64,000 nucleotides of DNA from Rickettsia felis URRWXCal2 (GCA_000012145.1 CP000053.1:1054001-1118000), one strand, 5' to 3'; positions 38,776 to 49,252 are shown, counted from the first letter of the stretch. Program-made: numbers and translations. The notes: generated from the letters alone by a model not told the origin.

Positions 38776-39232
38776 TTACCTCACCGAAATATGGTTAATA
38801 ATCGGCATAATTTGTGTAGTCGTTGAATTCTTTGCAGTTCCAAACATTGGATTCTTATTCTTTGGGCTTGGAGCATTATCAAATACTCTTGTAGTATATA
38901 ACTATCCTCTAGTTAGCTTAACAAACCAAATAACATTTTTTGGTATATTATCGCTTATTTGGTTTTGCATATTATATTATCCTCTTAAAAAATATGTTTA
39001 TAATAAAACTGATAAGACAGAAAACTACTCGGATATGATAGGCAAAACGGTAGAGGTTTATAGTTCTACCGTCTCTTCTGATAGTATAGGACAAGTAAGA
39101 TGGTCCGGTGCTATTATGAATGCTTACCTTGCTCCAAATGAAGAAGTAGCAAAAACAGGCGAGCAACTTTTCATTACCGAAGTCAAAGGCAATATATTAA
39201 TCTGCTCTAAACATAGACCTGCTCATCACTAA
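38759..39232 (+). CDS. NfeD-family membrane protein
   Basis: 157 residues with three or four hydrophobic segments (WLIIGIICVVVEFFAVPNIGFLFFGLGAL) and a C-terminal OB-fold-like NfeD domain (GKTVEVYSSTVSSDSIGQVRW, GEQLFITEVKGNILIC). Usually paired with a stomatin/SPFH protein or rhomboid; here it overlaps cycM instead. Start at 38759 or 38765. Confidence 0.8.
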   Translation: MFMINNYLTEIWLIIGIICVVVEFFAVPNIGFLFFGLGALSNTLVVYNYPLVSLTNQITFFGILSLIWFCILYYPLKKYVYNKTDKTENYSDMIGKTVEVYSSTVSSDSIGQVRWSGAIMNAYLAPNEEVAKTGEQLFITEVKGNILICSKHRPAHH

Positions 39233-39464
39233 ATATACTCTTATTTTCCTATCTATTAATATTTTACTAATAAATACTTAAAAAATTAACTATTATCTTG
39301 CGAAAATAAAATTTTCGTGTATAATTCACAATATAAGCAATGAATATAATTCTTTAGTTATAATGAATTAGTACTCCTTATAACTATCATAAATATATTT
39401 TTATCTTATTTCAATTGCTTAATTCTTTCTAAAAATTTTAATGATTTGCTTAAGGTAATAATAT

Positions 39465-41183
39465 ATGCAAAAAATAGTTCTCCAAGGACCGAGAATAACA
39501 AACTTACCAAACCAAGAAACTTTAGCAAAAATTTATAAAGAAGATGAGATAAAAACATATCTTGCTTCTTCTCATAATCCTCAAGAAATATTTATATATG
39601 CTCATGGAATGGAGCATTTTGAAAAAAGTTTATTATCACAATTAAGATTAGAGTTATTTCAAGAAAATAATACTTGCAACCTCTCTGAACAACTAGCCCA
39701 TAACGTTCTGACAAAAATAGTAAAAAATACTGTAGGAGTTCAACCTAATACTATACATATATTTTCCTGTCATTCCGGTGCAGCTCAGCATAATTTAAAA
39801 GATGTTGAAGGCAATGTTATATTATGTACTTATATTCCGGCTACAAATACTACAAAGGCAGGGATAGATAATCTGTTGTTTAATAAAAACTGTAACTCAG
39901 AGAGTTTAATTGATTTTATAGTAAAAAATCTACCGTTATTAACAGTCGTCGGCTTTTCTATTAGTTACAAATTAAATAATAATATACATAGTTTGGCTTT
40001 TGATCATAAAACTATAAAAACAATGGACATGAATAGTTTTTCAGAATTCTTGCAAGAACAATATCAAAAAGTAAAAGAATTTTATAAAGAACTCAAAGAA
40101 CATTTTTCTCAGGAGCATCTAAATTCAGAGCTATTACCAGATTATGATTTTTCGGAGAAGATATATACAAGTAACGAGTTAGAGGAGGCGTTTGGCACAA
40201 TACTTAATTTATATAATCAGAGTTTAAGCGGTCAAGAAATGTTAACTATTTTAAATATGATAAATAAGGCCGATCTTACATATCTTTTTTGTGATCTTAT
40301 TAGTGAAAACGGTTGTGAAATTATATTACTTGCTGAAACAATACTTAACAAAATAAATGATGATCCTAGTCGATATATATCTCATGCTATTAAATCTCAG
40401 GCTCCATTTGTAGTTGAAACACTATTGAATAAAGCCGGGAAAATTGAAGATATAAAGTTGAATCTATATCTAGGGAAAGCTATAGAAATAGGTTATTTCC
40501 ATATAATTAAAATGATAGTCGATAAAATATCGATAATAAACGAAAATAACCTTGATATAGCTTTTAATTGTCAGTTTGGGATTCAACAGAAGAATCAAAT
40601 AATTGAATTAATCTCTTCAAAAATTGATAATATTAGTGATTTAAGGGCAATAAAAGTAATTGAATCATGTAACTTACCAGCTATTAAAATGGTACTTAAT
40701 AGCAAAAAAAAGATAGCACATAAGGAGCTAGAATCAGCTCTTAAAACAAAAAATTCAGAAGTTATTGATTTTATATATAGCAAATATAACGGTAATTTTG
40801 ATCTAGCTTTAAACTATGTTATTAGAGAAAAAGCACAAACATCTTTTATAGATGAATTAATAAATAAAAGTAAAATCTCAATGTTAAAAATTTTTCTTGC
40901 ACTAGAAGAAAATAATTTAGAAATTTTACCAAAATTGCTTGCAAAGATTAATATCAAGAATATTAAACCTGAAGATCATGAACGCTGCTATGACATAATA
41001 ATCAAAAAATATGATATTGAACTAGCTAAAGAAGCTATTAAATATATAAAACAATTTAATATTACTTCAAATATTACTTTGCCTGAATTAAATGAATCAA
41101 CTGAGGTTAGTAATCTCGAAAATGATCTTATGCCTGTAATAGGAGAAGAATCGTCTTTTGGCTTTACCCCAGCTGCCGGGTAA
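39465..41183 (+). CDS. Large protein with N-terminal clan-CD-like cysteine protease signature and helical repeats
   Basis: 572 residues with a good AAGGT ribosome site. The N-terminal ~180 residues alternate strands and helices and contain EIFIYAHGME (His47-Gly48) and TIHIFSCHSGAA (Cys102), the His-Gly and Ser/Ala-Cys order of caspase-like clan CD peptidases. The rest is charged and helical, with ankyrin-like units (HAIKSQAPFVVETLLNKAG, KAIEIGYFHIIKMIVDKIS, ALKTKNSEVIDFIYSKYNG). No signal peptide or TM segment. Layout suggests a cytoplasmic or secreted effector; I do not recognise a named family. Confidence 0.6.
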   Translation: MQKIVLQGPRITNLPNQETLAKIYKEDEIKTYLASSHNPQEIFIYAHGMEHFEKSLLSQLRLELFQENNTCNLSEQLAHNVLTKIVKNTVGVQPNTIHIFSCHSGAAQHNLKDVEGNVILCTYIPATNTTKAGIDNLLFNKNCNSESLIDFIVKNLPLLTVVGFSISYKLNNNIHSLAFDHKTIKTMDMNSFSEFLQEQYQKVKEFYKELKEHFSQEHLNSELLPDYDFSEKIYTSNELEEAFGTILNLYNQSLSGQEMLTILNMINKADLTYLFCDLISENGCEIILLAETILNKINDDPSRYISHAIKSQAPFVVETLLNKAGKIEDIKLNLYLGKAIEIGYFHIIKMIVDKISIINENNLDIAFNCQFGIQQKNQIIELISSKIDNISDLRAIKVIESCNLPAIKMVLNSKKKIAHKELESALKTKNSEVIDFIYSKYNGNFDLALNYVIREKAQTSFIDELINKSKISMLKIFLALEENNLEILPKLLAKINIKNIKPEDHERCYDIIIKKYDIELAKEAIKYIKQFNITSNITLPELNESTEVSNLENDLMPVIGEESSFGFTPAAG

Positions 41184-41192
41184 TATTGGATT

Positions 41193-41391
41193 GTCATTGC
41201 GAGCAGGCATTATTGCGTGAATAATTTTATGTCATTCCCGCGTAGGCGGGAATCCAGCATAAAGCGAGATAAATCGAGCTTTTAATTTCAAAAATTTGCT
41301 GTATTTATACTTTTTTCTGGATCCCCGCCTACGCGGGGATGACATCGAGTAGGTTTTTCGGTCCACGCAACAATACCTCCTCGCAATGACG
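41193..41391. repeat. TIR unit with family B core between short family A arms
   Basis: Unit 41205-41378 (174 bp): AGGCATTATTGCGTGAAT to GTCCACGCAACAATACCT, enclosing a family B palindrome. Directly outside are GTCATTGCGAGC (left) and CCTCGCAATGAC (right), the two tips of a family A element. Confidence 0.8.
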
Positions 41392-41441
41392 ACTTGGGTA
41401 ATCTATGCGGGCAATACCTATAGATCAACGCAACAACATCT

Positions 41442-42677
41442 CTAAACATTCTCTTTGAACCAATCAAAAGCTTTTTTAAAGAAGCTGCTATTTTCATCAA
41501 GCCTAATATGAGCGAATTCTTTTTGCTGTTTTAGAGCATGAATTTTTAGCATTCCTATAGTTGCTGAATACATAGCCGGATTATAATCTTCTGTAAAACC
41601 GGCAATAATCTCCGGTTTACCGACTCTACTCTGTTTTTCAAAAATTTTATTTGAAAGCTCTTTAAGTCCTCTAAGCTGAGACCCACCGCCGGTAATTACA
41701 ACTCTAAAAACTTCAACCTGCCCTTTTGTTGCTTTATCATATTCGGCTTTTACCATTGATAATATTTCTTCGACTCTTGCTCTTATTACTTCGGCTAATT
41801 TATAAATTGTTACAGAAGTATTTAAATTATGATGAGTATCAACCTGAAAATCATCCATATTTATAATACTATCTTTCTCAAATAAAGGTATAATTGCATT
41901 ACCGTATAAAATTTTTAATTTCTCTGCCGTAACAAGATCAATACCAAAGACTTTAGCAATATCCGAGCTAATATGAAAACTACCTATATTTACATGCCCC
42001 GTATATATTAATTTACCGGCAAAAAAAATGCCGAAAGAGGTAGTTTTATCGCCCATATCTATAATAAGCGAGCCTAGATTTTTTTCATCATTCGTAAGAC
42101 AGCTAATAGCAGAAGCATAAATTGCTATAGTAATATTTGTGACTTCAACATGACATTTAGCGAAGCATTGTACAATATTTGATAACATATTTGAACTAGC
42201 TGCAATAATATGTAACTCACAACTAAGCTCTCTACCGTACATACCTATAGGATTCTCGACTGAATTATTATCAAGGGTAAATTCAAGAGGAAAATAATGA
42301 ATAATTTCTTGGTTATTAACTTTAAACTCAAGTAATGCTTTTTGTAGTAACTTTTTAATATCCTGCTGCGTTACGGTTTGCCCGTTAACTTTAATGGTAT
42401 AATTAATATAATAAGATTTAGTATCGGCACCTGATAACGATAATATAACTTTTTTTATATTTTTACCGCAATCTTTTTCAAGTGCATAAATTGCCGAAAC
42501 AATGCTAGTTTCAGCATTTTTTAAATCTGATATAACTCCTGATTTAATACCTTTAGAATGATGCAAATTTTGGCTAGCTACTTTAATTTCACCTTTTTTA
42601 CTAATATAAGCAGCAATTACGGCAATCTTACTACTGCCAAAATCAAGTGTCACAAAATTTGATATTTTCTTTTTCAT
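41442..42677 (-). CDS. ftsA: Cell division protein FtsA
   Basis: Actin-like ATPase tethering FtsZ to the membrane. 411 residues: FVTLDFGSSKIAVIAAY (phosphate 1), NITIAIYASAISCL, LIIDMGDKTTSFGIF (phosphate 2), VVITGGGSQLRGLKEL (adenosine motif) and an amphipathic C-terminal helix (SSFFKKAFDWFKENV). Last gene of the mur-fts set; ftsZ is not adjacent here. Confidence 0.96.
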   Translation of the reverse strand: MKKKISNFVTLDFGSSKIAVIAAYISKKGEIKVASQNLHHSKGIKSGVISDLKNAETSIVSAIYALEKDCGKNIKKVILSLSGADTKSYYINYTIKVNGQTVTQQDIKKLLQKALLEFKVNNQEIIHYFPLEFTLDNNSVENPIGMYGRELSCELHIIAASSNMLSNIVQCFAKCHVEVTNITIAIYASAISCLTNDEKNLGSLIIDMGDKTTSFGIFFAGKLIYTGHVNIGSFHISSDIAKVFGIDLVTAEKLKILYGNAIIPLFEKDSIINMDDFQVDTHHNLNTSVTIYKLAEVIRARVEEILSMVKAEYDKATKGQVEVFRVVITGGGSQLRGLKELSNKIFEKQSRVGKPEIIAGFTEDYNPAMYSATIGMLKIHALKQQKEFAHIRLDENSSFFKKAFDWFKENV

Positions 42678-42703
42678 TTTTTTATGTTTGTTATTCCAAA
42701 AAC

Positions 42704-42800
42704 GTCATTGCGAGAAGAATTACAAAGTAATTTGACGAAGCAATCTCAGGATGCTTGACAAGATTGCCACGTCGAAACTACGTTTCTCCTCGCAATGACG
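42704..42800. repeat. Family A palindrome between ftsQ and ftsA
   Basis: GTCATTGCGAGAAGAATTAC to CTCGCAATGACG, inside the division cluster. Confidence 0.8.
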
Positions 42801-42804
42801 ATTC

Positions 42805-43608
42805 TCAATACTTCTCAATATAATACTTATTCTTATCCCTTAAATCCAAAGCCTTATAATTTTGGTTAAATAGCTTGTTTGCTTTATTTAGTGCATCGAC
42901 ATATTTTAATGCTTCTTCAAACTCTTTTTCAGGTAACTTAATACTTATATTACCTTTAAGATTTAAATCCCACCTTCTATCTCCGAGTCTTATAGCAGCT
43001 GAAGTTTTATTCATTAATGCCGGATATTTCTGTAGCTCTAGTACTAATTTACCTGCGTAGATATTCGCCCCTTCCCCTACAACATGTAATAAATGAGGAA
43101 AAGGCTGAATATTTTTACTAATTTCATAACCTTCTTCATCTACTAAGAAAAGCTGATTATTAATTTGCCAAATAGCAATAGGTTCTCTTTCAAATAATTT
43201 TATATATACCGTATTTGGTAATCTTCTACTGACATATACTTCCTTGATCCATTTATTTTTCTTTAAATTATTTCTAATTTCGTCTAATTTAAGAGCAAAA
43301 ATAGGACTGCCCTTATTCGCATTTAAAACCTTTAATATTGTAGGCTCATCGACATTTTGCTGTCCTTCGATGATAACATTCTCAAGTTTAAACCCGAGTT
43401 TTGTTGTTGTTTGATATATATTTGTTGTTAAGTAGGTTTTTATGCCGGCAAAATATTTTGTAAAAACAAATAGACATACAAAGATAATTAAAGCAATCTT
43501 AAGTCCTAATATTGCTTTTTTGTAAATTAGTCTTAATTTTCGGCGTAATGAGATATTATTAGTTTTTTTTGTTTGTTTTTTTTTATTGGAGCTTGTTTTT
43601 TTTCTCAT
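42805..43608 (-). CDS. ftsQ: Cell division protein FtsQ
   Basis: Bitopic divisome protein. 267 residues: very basic cytoplasmic tail, transmembrane segment at about residues 32-52, POTRA domain ([51 protein letters not shown]) and the C-terminal beta domain. Its ATG overlaps the ddlB stop by 4 bases. Confidence 0.93.
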   Translation of the reverse strand: MRKKTSSNKKKQTKKTNNISLRRKLRLIYKKAILGLKIALIIFVCLFVFTKYFAGIKTYLTTNIYQTTTKLGFKLENVIIEGQQNVDEPTILKVLNANKGSPIFALKLDEIRNNLKKNKWIKEVYVSRRLPNTVYIKLFEREPIAIWQINNQLFLVDEEGYEISKNIQPFPHLLHVVGEGANIYAGKLVLELQKYPALMNKTSAAIRLGDRRWDLNLKGNISIKLPEKEFEEALKYVDALNKANKLFNQNYKALDLRDKNKYYIEKY

Positions 43609-44570
43609 GATTCAAAGCTTGCCGTCTTTATAATTTCTTCAATTAAGTTAGTAAAATTTATCCCTGCATAAGCTGCAATTTCTGGCACTATTGATAAAGG
43701 CGTCATACCTGGGTGAGTATTTATCTCCAAAGCATATAATTTGTTTGTCTGCTCTTCTAAAATAAATTCTGCTCTAGCAGGACCTTTACAATTCATTGTT
43801 TTATAAATTTTTTCTGATTCTACAAGTAATTTTTCATATAAATTAGTAGGTAGCGGAGCAGGACAAAGATGCTCAGCAAATCCTTCGGTATATTTAGTTT
43901 CATAATCATAGAAACGATTCTTTAGTAATTTAATTTCTAAAGCCCCAAGAGCTTTGCCGTTTAATACCGCTACTTGCAACTCTCGTCCTTTTATATATTG
44001 CTCTATTATCACCTGATAACCGTAAGGGAAATTATAATCGGCAAAGTTAAAATCATCTTCCTCAAATATCACCTCAACACCGATACTTGAACCTTGCGTA
44101 AGAGGCTTAATTACATATGGTCGCTTCACAGGATCGCTTTTTATATTATCGCTTTTGTTTACGATAATACTTTCAGCCATATTAATATTATTCGTTAAAA
44201 ACCAGCTCCTAGAATGTATTTTATCGAATGCTAAAGCTGAAGATAACACGCCGCTATGAGTATAAGGAATCCGCATTATATTAAGTAATCCAGGCAAGCA
44301 ACCGTCTTCACCATACGTACCGTGTAGGCAGTTAAAAACAATATCAGGTTTTATTTCCTGTAATTTAACCGCAATATCCGCTCCCATATCAATAAAGGTA
44401 ACTTTATATCCTAATTCAATTAAGGCTTTACTAACTCCTTCGCTTGATACTAAGGATACTTCACGCTCAGCAGACATACCGCCCGCTACTAACGCTATAT
44501 GTTTTTTACCGGTAGTACTTAATATTTTGACTTCAGAATGTTCCACCCAATGTGTTTGATATTTATTCAT
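43605..44570 (-). CDS. ddlB: D-alanine--D-alanine ligase
   Basis: ATP-grasp ligase making the D-Ala-D-Ala unit of peptidoglycan. 321 residues: [65 protein letters not shown] and [17 protein letters not shown]. The dipeptidase at 4.5 kb breaks the product dipeptide. Confidence 0.96.
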   Translation of the reverse strand: MNKYQTHWVEHSEVKILSTTGKKHIALVAGGMSAEREVSLVSSEGVSKALIELGYKVTFIDMGADIAVKLQEIKPDIVFNCLHGTYGEDGCLPGLLNIMRIPYTHSGVLSSALAFDKIHSRSWFLTNNINMAESIIVNKSDNIKSDPVKRPYVIKPLTQGSSIGVEVIFEEDDFNFADYNFPYGYQVIIEQYIKGRELQVAVLNGKALGALEIKLLKNRFYDYETKYTEGFAEHLCPAPLPTNLYEKLLVESEKIYKTMNCKGPARAEFILEEQTNKLYALEINTHPGMTPLSIVPEIAAYAGINFTNLIEEIIKTASFES

Positions 44571-44596
44571 GTTTTTTACTTTTTTTAAGGGGTAAC

Positions 44597-44691
44597 GTCA
44601 TTGCGAGAAGAAACTGCAAGTTTCGACGAAGCAATCTCAGCATACTTGACAAGATTGCCGCGTCGATGCTACGCATCTCCTTGCAATGACG
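44597..44691. repeat. Family A palindrome between murB and ddlB
   Basis: GTCATTGCGAGAAGAAACTGC to CTTGCAATGACG. Confidence 0.8.
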
Positions 44692-44695
44692 ATTT

Positions 44696-45583
44696 TTAAA
44701 CATACCTACCCAAACGTTTTATTTCCCACTTTAATTCAACGCCACTATCTTCAAATACTTTCTGCCGGACGAAATCACCTAAATCTTCTAAATCCTTAGC
44801 GGTAGCATCACCATTATTTATCATAAAATTACAATGAAGTTCTGACATCGAAGCACCGCCTATTCTATAGCCTCTAAGTCCTGCTTTGTCAATAAGTTCC
44901 CAAGATTTAAGCCCTTCAGGATTTGCAAAAGTACTACCGCCTGTACGCTCTTTAATAGGCTGCGTAGCTGATCTTGCGTTATTTATTTCATTCATCCGTA
45001 ATAATATATTTTCACTATCGCCTTTATTTACTTTAAAAACGGCTTTGAGAATAATTAAATCCTTTGGTAAATTATTACTGCGATATTTAAAACCGATTTC
45101 TTCATTTGTGAATGTTAAAAAGTTTCCTGCAAAATCAATCGCTTCAATCTTCACTATAATATCTTTAAATTCAGAGTCGTAAGCACCGGCATTCATAACA
45201 ACACCGCCACCGATAGTACCAGGAATACCTACTAAAAACTCAAAACCGGTAATAGCATTTGCTTGACAAAATTTTGCTAAATTATAATTAAGGCAGCTAC
45301 TACCTACTATTAGATGCTCATCTATAAACTCAATATTACTAAAATTCTGACCGAGCTTTATTGTAACTCCTTCTATCCCGCCGTCTCTTATAATAATGTT
45401 TGAGCCTGCACCAAAAGTAGTTATAGGTAATTTTTGCTTATTTTGTATTAAGAAACTTGCTAAATCTTCGCTATCAAAAGGTTTAAAGAAAATTTCGGCA
45501 TTACCGCCTACTTTAAACCATGTCAGATGTTTTAAACTATAATCTTTTTTATACTCGCCTTTTACTATCGGTAAAATTAACAT
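44696..45583 (-). CDS. murB: UDP-N-acetylenolpyruvoylglucosamine reductase
   Basis: FAD enzyme reducing the enolpyruvyl group to form UDP-MurNAc. 295 residues, type II (short) MurB: WFKVGGNAEIFF, FGAGSNIIIRDGGIEG, FLVGIPGTIGGGVVMNAGAY, YRSNNL, GGSTFANP (proton-donor Ser) and HCNFMINNGDATAKD. Confidence 0.96.
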   Translation of the reverse strand: MLILPIVKGEYKKDYSLKHLTWFKVGGNAEIFFKPFDSEDLASFLIQNKQKLPITTFGAGSNIIIRDGGIEGVTIKLGQNFSNIEFIDEHLIVGSSCLNYNLAKFCQANAITGFEFLVGIPGTIGGGVVMNAGAYDSEFKDIIVKIEAIDFAGNFLTFTNEEIGFKYRSNNLPKDLIILKAVFKVNKGDSENILLRMNEINNARSATQPIKERTGGSTFANPEGLKSWELIDKAGLRGYRIGGASMSELHCNFMINNGDATAKDLEDLGDFVRQKVFEDSGVELKWEIKRLGRYV

Positions 45584-45612
45584 ATTTTTACTGTCATCTT
45601 TTTTCTTTTGTG

Positions 45613-45920
45613 ACGTTGTTGCATGGATACCAAGTCGTCATTGCGAGAAGCGAAGCGACGCGGCAATCTCAAGAATTTTGTACTGCTTCATGAGATTGCC
45701 GCGTCGAGGCTTTGCCTATCCTCGCAAGGCGTTGCCCGCGTGGACCAACTTCACCTCTGTCATCCCGTGGCTTGACCACGGGATCCAGTTAAAATACTAA
45801 AATTATTAGTATTTTTTATTGTTTTTATGGATCTAGTTAGCAAGCCACAGGGTGACACAGTGGGTTTTATCGGTCTACGCAACAATGCCTCCTCGCAATG
45901 ACGACTTGGTATCCATGGAA
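45613..45920. repeat. Four-level nested repeat between murC and murB
   Basis: Outermost arms TGCATGGATACCAAGT (45620 region) and ACTTGGTATCCATGG (45903 region) bracket a family A element (45637-45902). Within its right arm lies a 164-bp unit (45727-45890; AGGCGTTGCCCGCGTGGACC to GGTCTACGCAACAATGCCT), flanked by CCTCGCA on both sides (45720-45726, 45891-45897). The unit encloses a family C palindrome (GTCATCCCGTGGC to GCCACAGGGTGAC). Confidence 0.83.
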
Positions 45921-45925
45921 TGACA

Positions 45926-47362
45926 TCAAGTGCGGGATGATAATCTCCCATCTAATTCATTAGCAAAACTTGAAATATTACCTGCTCCCATCATAATTAT
46001 CATATCGCCGGAAGATGCGTTATCTATAATAACTTCAACCGCATCATCTAATTCAGCTAAAAAATTTGCTTGGTCATGATGCTTATTTTTAGTAATCTTA
46101 TTAACTAAATTTTGACTTGTAATCCCTTCTATAGGCTCTTCTCCTGCAGCATATATATCTGTAATATAAATCATATCAGCATCATTAAAGCAAAGCATAA
46201 AATCATCAAATAAATGCTGCATTCTTGAATATCTGTGAGGCTGAAAAATAGCAATAACTTTACCATTTTGCTTATCGGCTATATTTTTAGCCGTCGCAAG
46301 TGTTGCTTTGATTTCCTCAGGATGATGAGCGTAATCATCGATAACCACCGCCTTATTATATTCCGCTACTTTAGTAAATCTCCTCTTCACTCCTTTAAAA
46401 TTATTGAAACCGTTTTTAATAGCTTTAATACCGAAATCTAATTCTATCCCAACGGCAATTGCAGCAAGACTATTTAAAATGTTATGTCTTCCGGGCGTTG
46501 GAATAGTAATTTTTTCAATAATCGTTGTACCTAGTACATTTGGTAGACTAATTTTTACGTCAAAAGTAGAGGAGGCAATATCAGTATTAATATTAAACGC
46601 TATAATATGAGCATCTTCCGAATCGATTCCATAAGTAACAATCTTCCTTTCAGTAATATCATCTACTAACTTACGAACTATTTTATGATCGATACAACAA
46701 ACAGCAAAACCGTAAAACGGCAAATTAGTAATAAAGCTTTTAAACGCACCTATTAATGTTTCAAAATCTTTATAATAATCTAAATGTTCAGGATCAATAT
46801 TAGTTATTATCGCAATAGTTGATGGAATATGAATAAACGTCGCATCGGATTCATCAGCCTCCGCAATTAAATAATTACTTGAACCAAGATATGCATTAGT
46901 CGATTTATTATTTATGATCCCACCGTTAATAACCGTAGGGCATAAACCGGCTGCCTCAAATAAACAAGCAACTAATGAGGTAGTAGTAGTTTTACCGTGC
47001 GATCCTGAAACCGCTACCGAACATTTTAACCTCATAAGCTCAGCGAGCATTTCCGCACGTCTAATGATAGGAATTTTACGCTCTAATGCCTCTTTTATTT
47101 CAGGATTATTTGAATTAATTGCCGATGAAATAACAACATACGAAACATTGGTAATGTTCTGCTCAGCATGTCCTAAAAATATTTTAATGCCGTATGACTC
47201 AAGTCTTTTAGTATTATAATTTTCTACTAAATCGGAACCTTGTACTTTATAACCTAGATTATGTAATATCTCGGCAATACCGCTCATTCCAACTCCGCCG
47301 ATACCTATAAAATGTATAGTTTCTAAAGTTTGATTAGTTTTTTTAAATTCAAGTAACAGCAT
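45926..47362 (-). CDS. murC: UDP-N-acetylmuramate--L-alanine ligase
   Basis: First peptide-adding ligase of peptidoglycan synthesis. 478 residues: [20 protein letters not shown] loop [47 protein letters not shown] and MMGAGNIS. First of the murC-murB-ddlB-ftsQ-ftsA run on the minus strand. Confidence 0.97.
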   Translation of the reverse strand: MLLLEFKKTNQTLETIHFIGIGGVGMSGIAEILHNLGYKVQGSDLVENYNTKRLESYGIKIFLGHAEQNITNVSYVVISSAINSNNPEIKEALERKIPIIRRAEMLAELMRLKCSVAVSGSHGKTTTTSLVACLFEAAGLCPTVINGGIINNKSTNAYLGSSNYLIAEADESDATFIHIPSTIAIITNIDPEHLDYYKDFETLIGAFKSFITNLPFYGFAVCCIDHKIVRKLVDDITERKIVTYGIDSEDAHIIAFNINTDIASSTFDVKISLPNVLGTTIIEKITIPTPGRHNILNSLAAIAVGIELDFGIKAIKNGFNNFKGVKRRFTKVAEYNKAVVIDDYAHHPEEIKATLATAKNIADKQNGKVIAIFQPHRYSRMQHLFDDFMLCFNDADMIYITDIYAAGEEPIEGITSQNLVNKITKNKHHDQANFLAELDDAVEVIIDNASSGDMIIMMGAGNISSFANELDGRLSSRT

Positions 47363-47431
47363 CTAAGTTTAATTATTTAAAGTTGAGTTCTGCATATAGG
47401 TTTTTATGTAGGTTGTCAAGTGTTATAAAAC

Positions 47432-47527
47432 GTCATTGCGAGAAGAATTACGTAGTAATTCGACGAAGCAATCTCAGCATGCTTGACAAGATTGCCACGT
47501 CGAAACTACGTTTCTCCTCGCAATGAC
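47432..47527. repeat. Family A palindrome upstream of murC
   Basis: GTCATTGCGAGAAGAATTACG to CTCGCAATGAC, located just before the EAL gene 3' end. Confidence 0.8.
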
Positions 47528-47531
47528 ATCT

Positions 47532-48755
47532 CTAAACATCATCCGCCCTATCAAACTTTGCTTCGGAATAGAAGTTTCCTTGTAGCCCACCGACTTTTAG
47601 ATCAATTAAAAATTTGGCTATTTCTTCGTTTTCTACGAATTCAGCTACCGTTTCAATACCTAAATCTTCTGAAATTTTAATTAATCTTTCTACAAAATAC
47701 CTACTTTGTACATCACTTGTAATACTACGCACATATTTACCGTCAATTTTGATAATATCAATTGGTAAGCTTTGAAGTTGTTTAAAAGAAGTAAATCCCG
47801 AACCAAAATCGTCTAATGCAAATTTACATCCGTACTTACGTAGTTTATTAATAAATAAAGTTATTTTATCATAATTCTCATTTAAAGAAGTTTCTGTAAT
47901 TTCAATAATTAAACGATCCCGAACATTATGAGCTTTTAATAAGTTTTCTGCTATTTCCCATAAAGCTTCATCGCCTGTTCCTATATTTGAAATATTAACG
48001 GCTAACATTAAGTTTGGGTTACAGGCAAGTTCGTTAACAGTCATTTCTAAAACAATTTGATCAATTATAAAAATTAATCCTTTATTTTCAGCAATAGGGA
48101 TTATAGGACCTACGGAAATATAAACGCCGTTCTCATCAGGTATACGAAGCAGACATTCATAATAATGAACTTTCATGGTATTGCGATCTATTATAGGCTG
48201 ATAAGCAAATTGCATAGTCTTTTTTGCTAAGGCTTGTCGTAATAAGTTAAGCTGAAGATTAGATTTTCTTATATTTTCCAAATCATGTTCTGCAGGGCTA
48301 TATTCACGGTAATAATAATTATTATTTTGTGAAAGTAACATATTTAATGTTTTTTCAATTTCTTTAGCATTATTACTTACTTTTGGAAATTTAATACTAG
48401 CAATATAACAATTCATATAAATTGCCGGCTTCTGTTCATTAATATAAAGCTGTGAAAATAAATATAATTTTCTAGCAAAATTTTTGATTAAGTCAGAATC
48501 AGTAGTATTTAGGATAAATAATATTCTATCTTTCTTTATTTTTTTAAACTTTGAAAAAATATTAAGTTCTTTGCTTACATTTTCAATGATTTGATCTAAA
48601 TCTTCAATTATAAAATGCTTATCCTGCTCTATAAATTCTATTTCATCATAATTAACTAATCTACAAGCAAAACATACGCCTTTTTCCAATTTATCTATCT
48701 CATCTTGTAAATCTTTATAATCCGTTATTAATTCCGACATTGCCATTTTTATCAT
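47532..48755 (-). CDS. EAL-domain cyclic-di-GMP phosphodiesterase
   Basis: 407 residues. The N-terminal ~160 residues are a divergent region, perhaps a degenerate GGDEF or sensor, without a GG(D/E)EF motif. The EAL domain begins FAYQPIIDRNTM and carries YECLLRI (Ala replaced by Cys in the EAL triplet), VNISN, IEITETS, FALDDFGSGFTS, IIKIDGKYV and VAEFVENEE, so the metal and catalytic acidic residues are present; the usual QGY is QGN. Likely partner of the PleD cyclase at 55.2 kb. Confidence 0.88.
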   Translation of the reverse strand: MIKMAMSELITDYKDLQDEIDKLEKGVCFACRLVNYDEIEFIEQDKHFIIEDLDQIIENVSKELNIFSKFKKIKKDRILFILNTTDSDLIKNFARKLYLFSQLYINEQKPAIYMNCYIASIKFPKVSNNAKEIEKTLNMLLSQNNNYYYREYSPAEHDLENIRKSNLQLNLLRQALAKKTMQFAYQPIIDRNTMKVHYYECLLRIPDENGVYISVGPIIPIAENKGLIFIIDQIVLEMTVNELACNPNLMLAVNISNIGTGDEALWEIAENLLKAHNVRDRLIIEITETSLNENYDKITLFINKLRKYGCKFALDDFGSGFTSFKQLQSLPIDIIKIDGKYVRSITSDVQSRYFVERLIKISEDLGIETVAEFVENEEIAKFLIDLKVGGLQGNFYSEAKFDRADDV

Positions 48756-48809
48756 AAAATTATATACTTAAGAATATTAGGACATTTTTACTGTAAATGA
48801 AATAAAAAT

Positions 48810-49052
48810 ATGAGCCGCATAGAAAGGATACAAGAAAAATTAAGTGTGTTAAAACCACATTTTCAAGAAATAATAGATGAAAGCCATAAACATGCTAGTC
48901 ATTATGACGGAATTCACAGCCATATAAAAATAAGAATTGCTGCAGAAACATTACAGGGAAAAAGCCTAATTGCCAATCATCGCACTATTAATAACTTACT
49001 TGCCGATGAATTTAATAGCGGCTTACATGCTTTATCTATAGAGGTAATATGA
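48810..49052 (+). CDS. bolA: BolA-family protein
   Basis: 80-residue BolA/YrbA-type protein, a glutaredoxin and Fe-S partner. Contains the family pattern RIQEKLSVLKPHFQEIIDES, then HIKIRIAAETLQGKSLIANHRTINNLLADEFNSGLHALSIEVI. Its TGA overlaps the next ATG (ATGA). Confidence 0.92.
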   Translation: MSRIERIQEKLSVLKPHFQEIIDESHKHASHYDGIHSHIKIRIAAETLQGKSLIANHRTINNLLADEFNSGLHALSIEVI

Positions 49053-49252
49053 AAACAAATAATATTTTAAAAGTAGCCGTTGGAGCTAGCGTTGTCACAC
49101 AAAAAGCCTTAAATAGTATAGCGGATAAAAGCTGTGGCATAATTGAGGATAAAATAATTAAAGGTAATTACGTCACTCGCGAAGAATTTGAAAAATTACA
49201 AACTTTAGTAATAAAACTAAAAAAAGAATTAACAGAGTTAAGCGGTAAATAA
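49049..49252 (+). CDS. Small BMFP/UbiK-like coiled-coil protein
   Basis: 67 residues: an amphipathic N-terminal half (VAVGASVVTQKALNSIA) and a C-terminal coiled coil (VTREEFEKLQTLVIKLKKEL) that matches the conserved REEFE...L..L end of UbiK/YqiC (BMFP) accessory factors of ubiquinone synthesis. Translationally coupled to bolA through ATGA with GAGGT upstream. Confidence 0.55.
   Translation: MKTNNILKVAVGASVVTQKALNSIADKSCGIIEDKIIKGNYVTREEFEKLQTLVIKLKKELTELSGK

Noticed and set aside
46914-47219. 101-codon ORF antisense to murC
   Set aside because: Shadow frame of a firmly identified gene.
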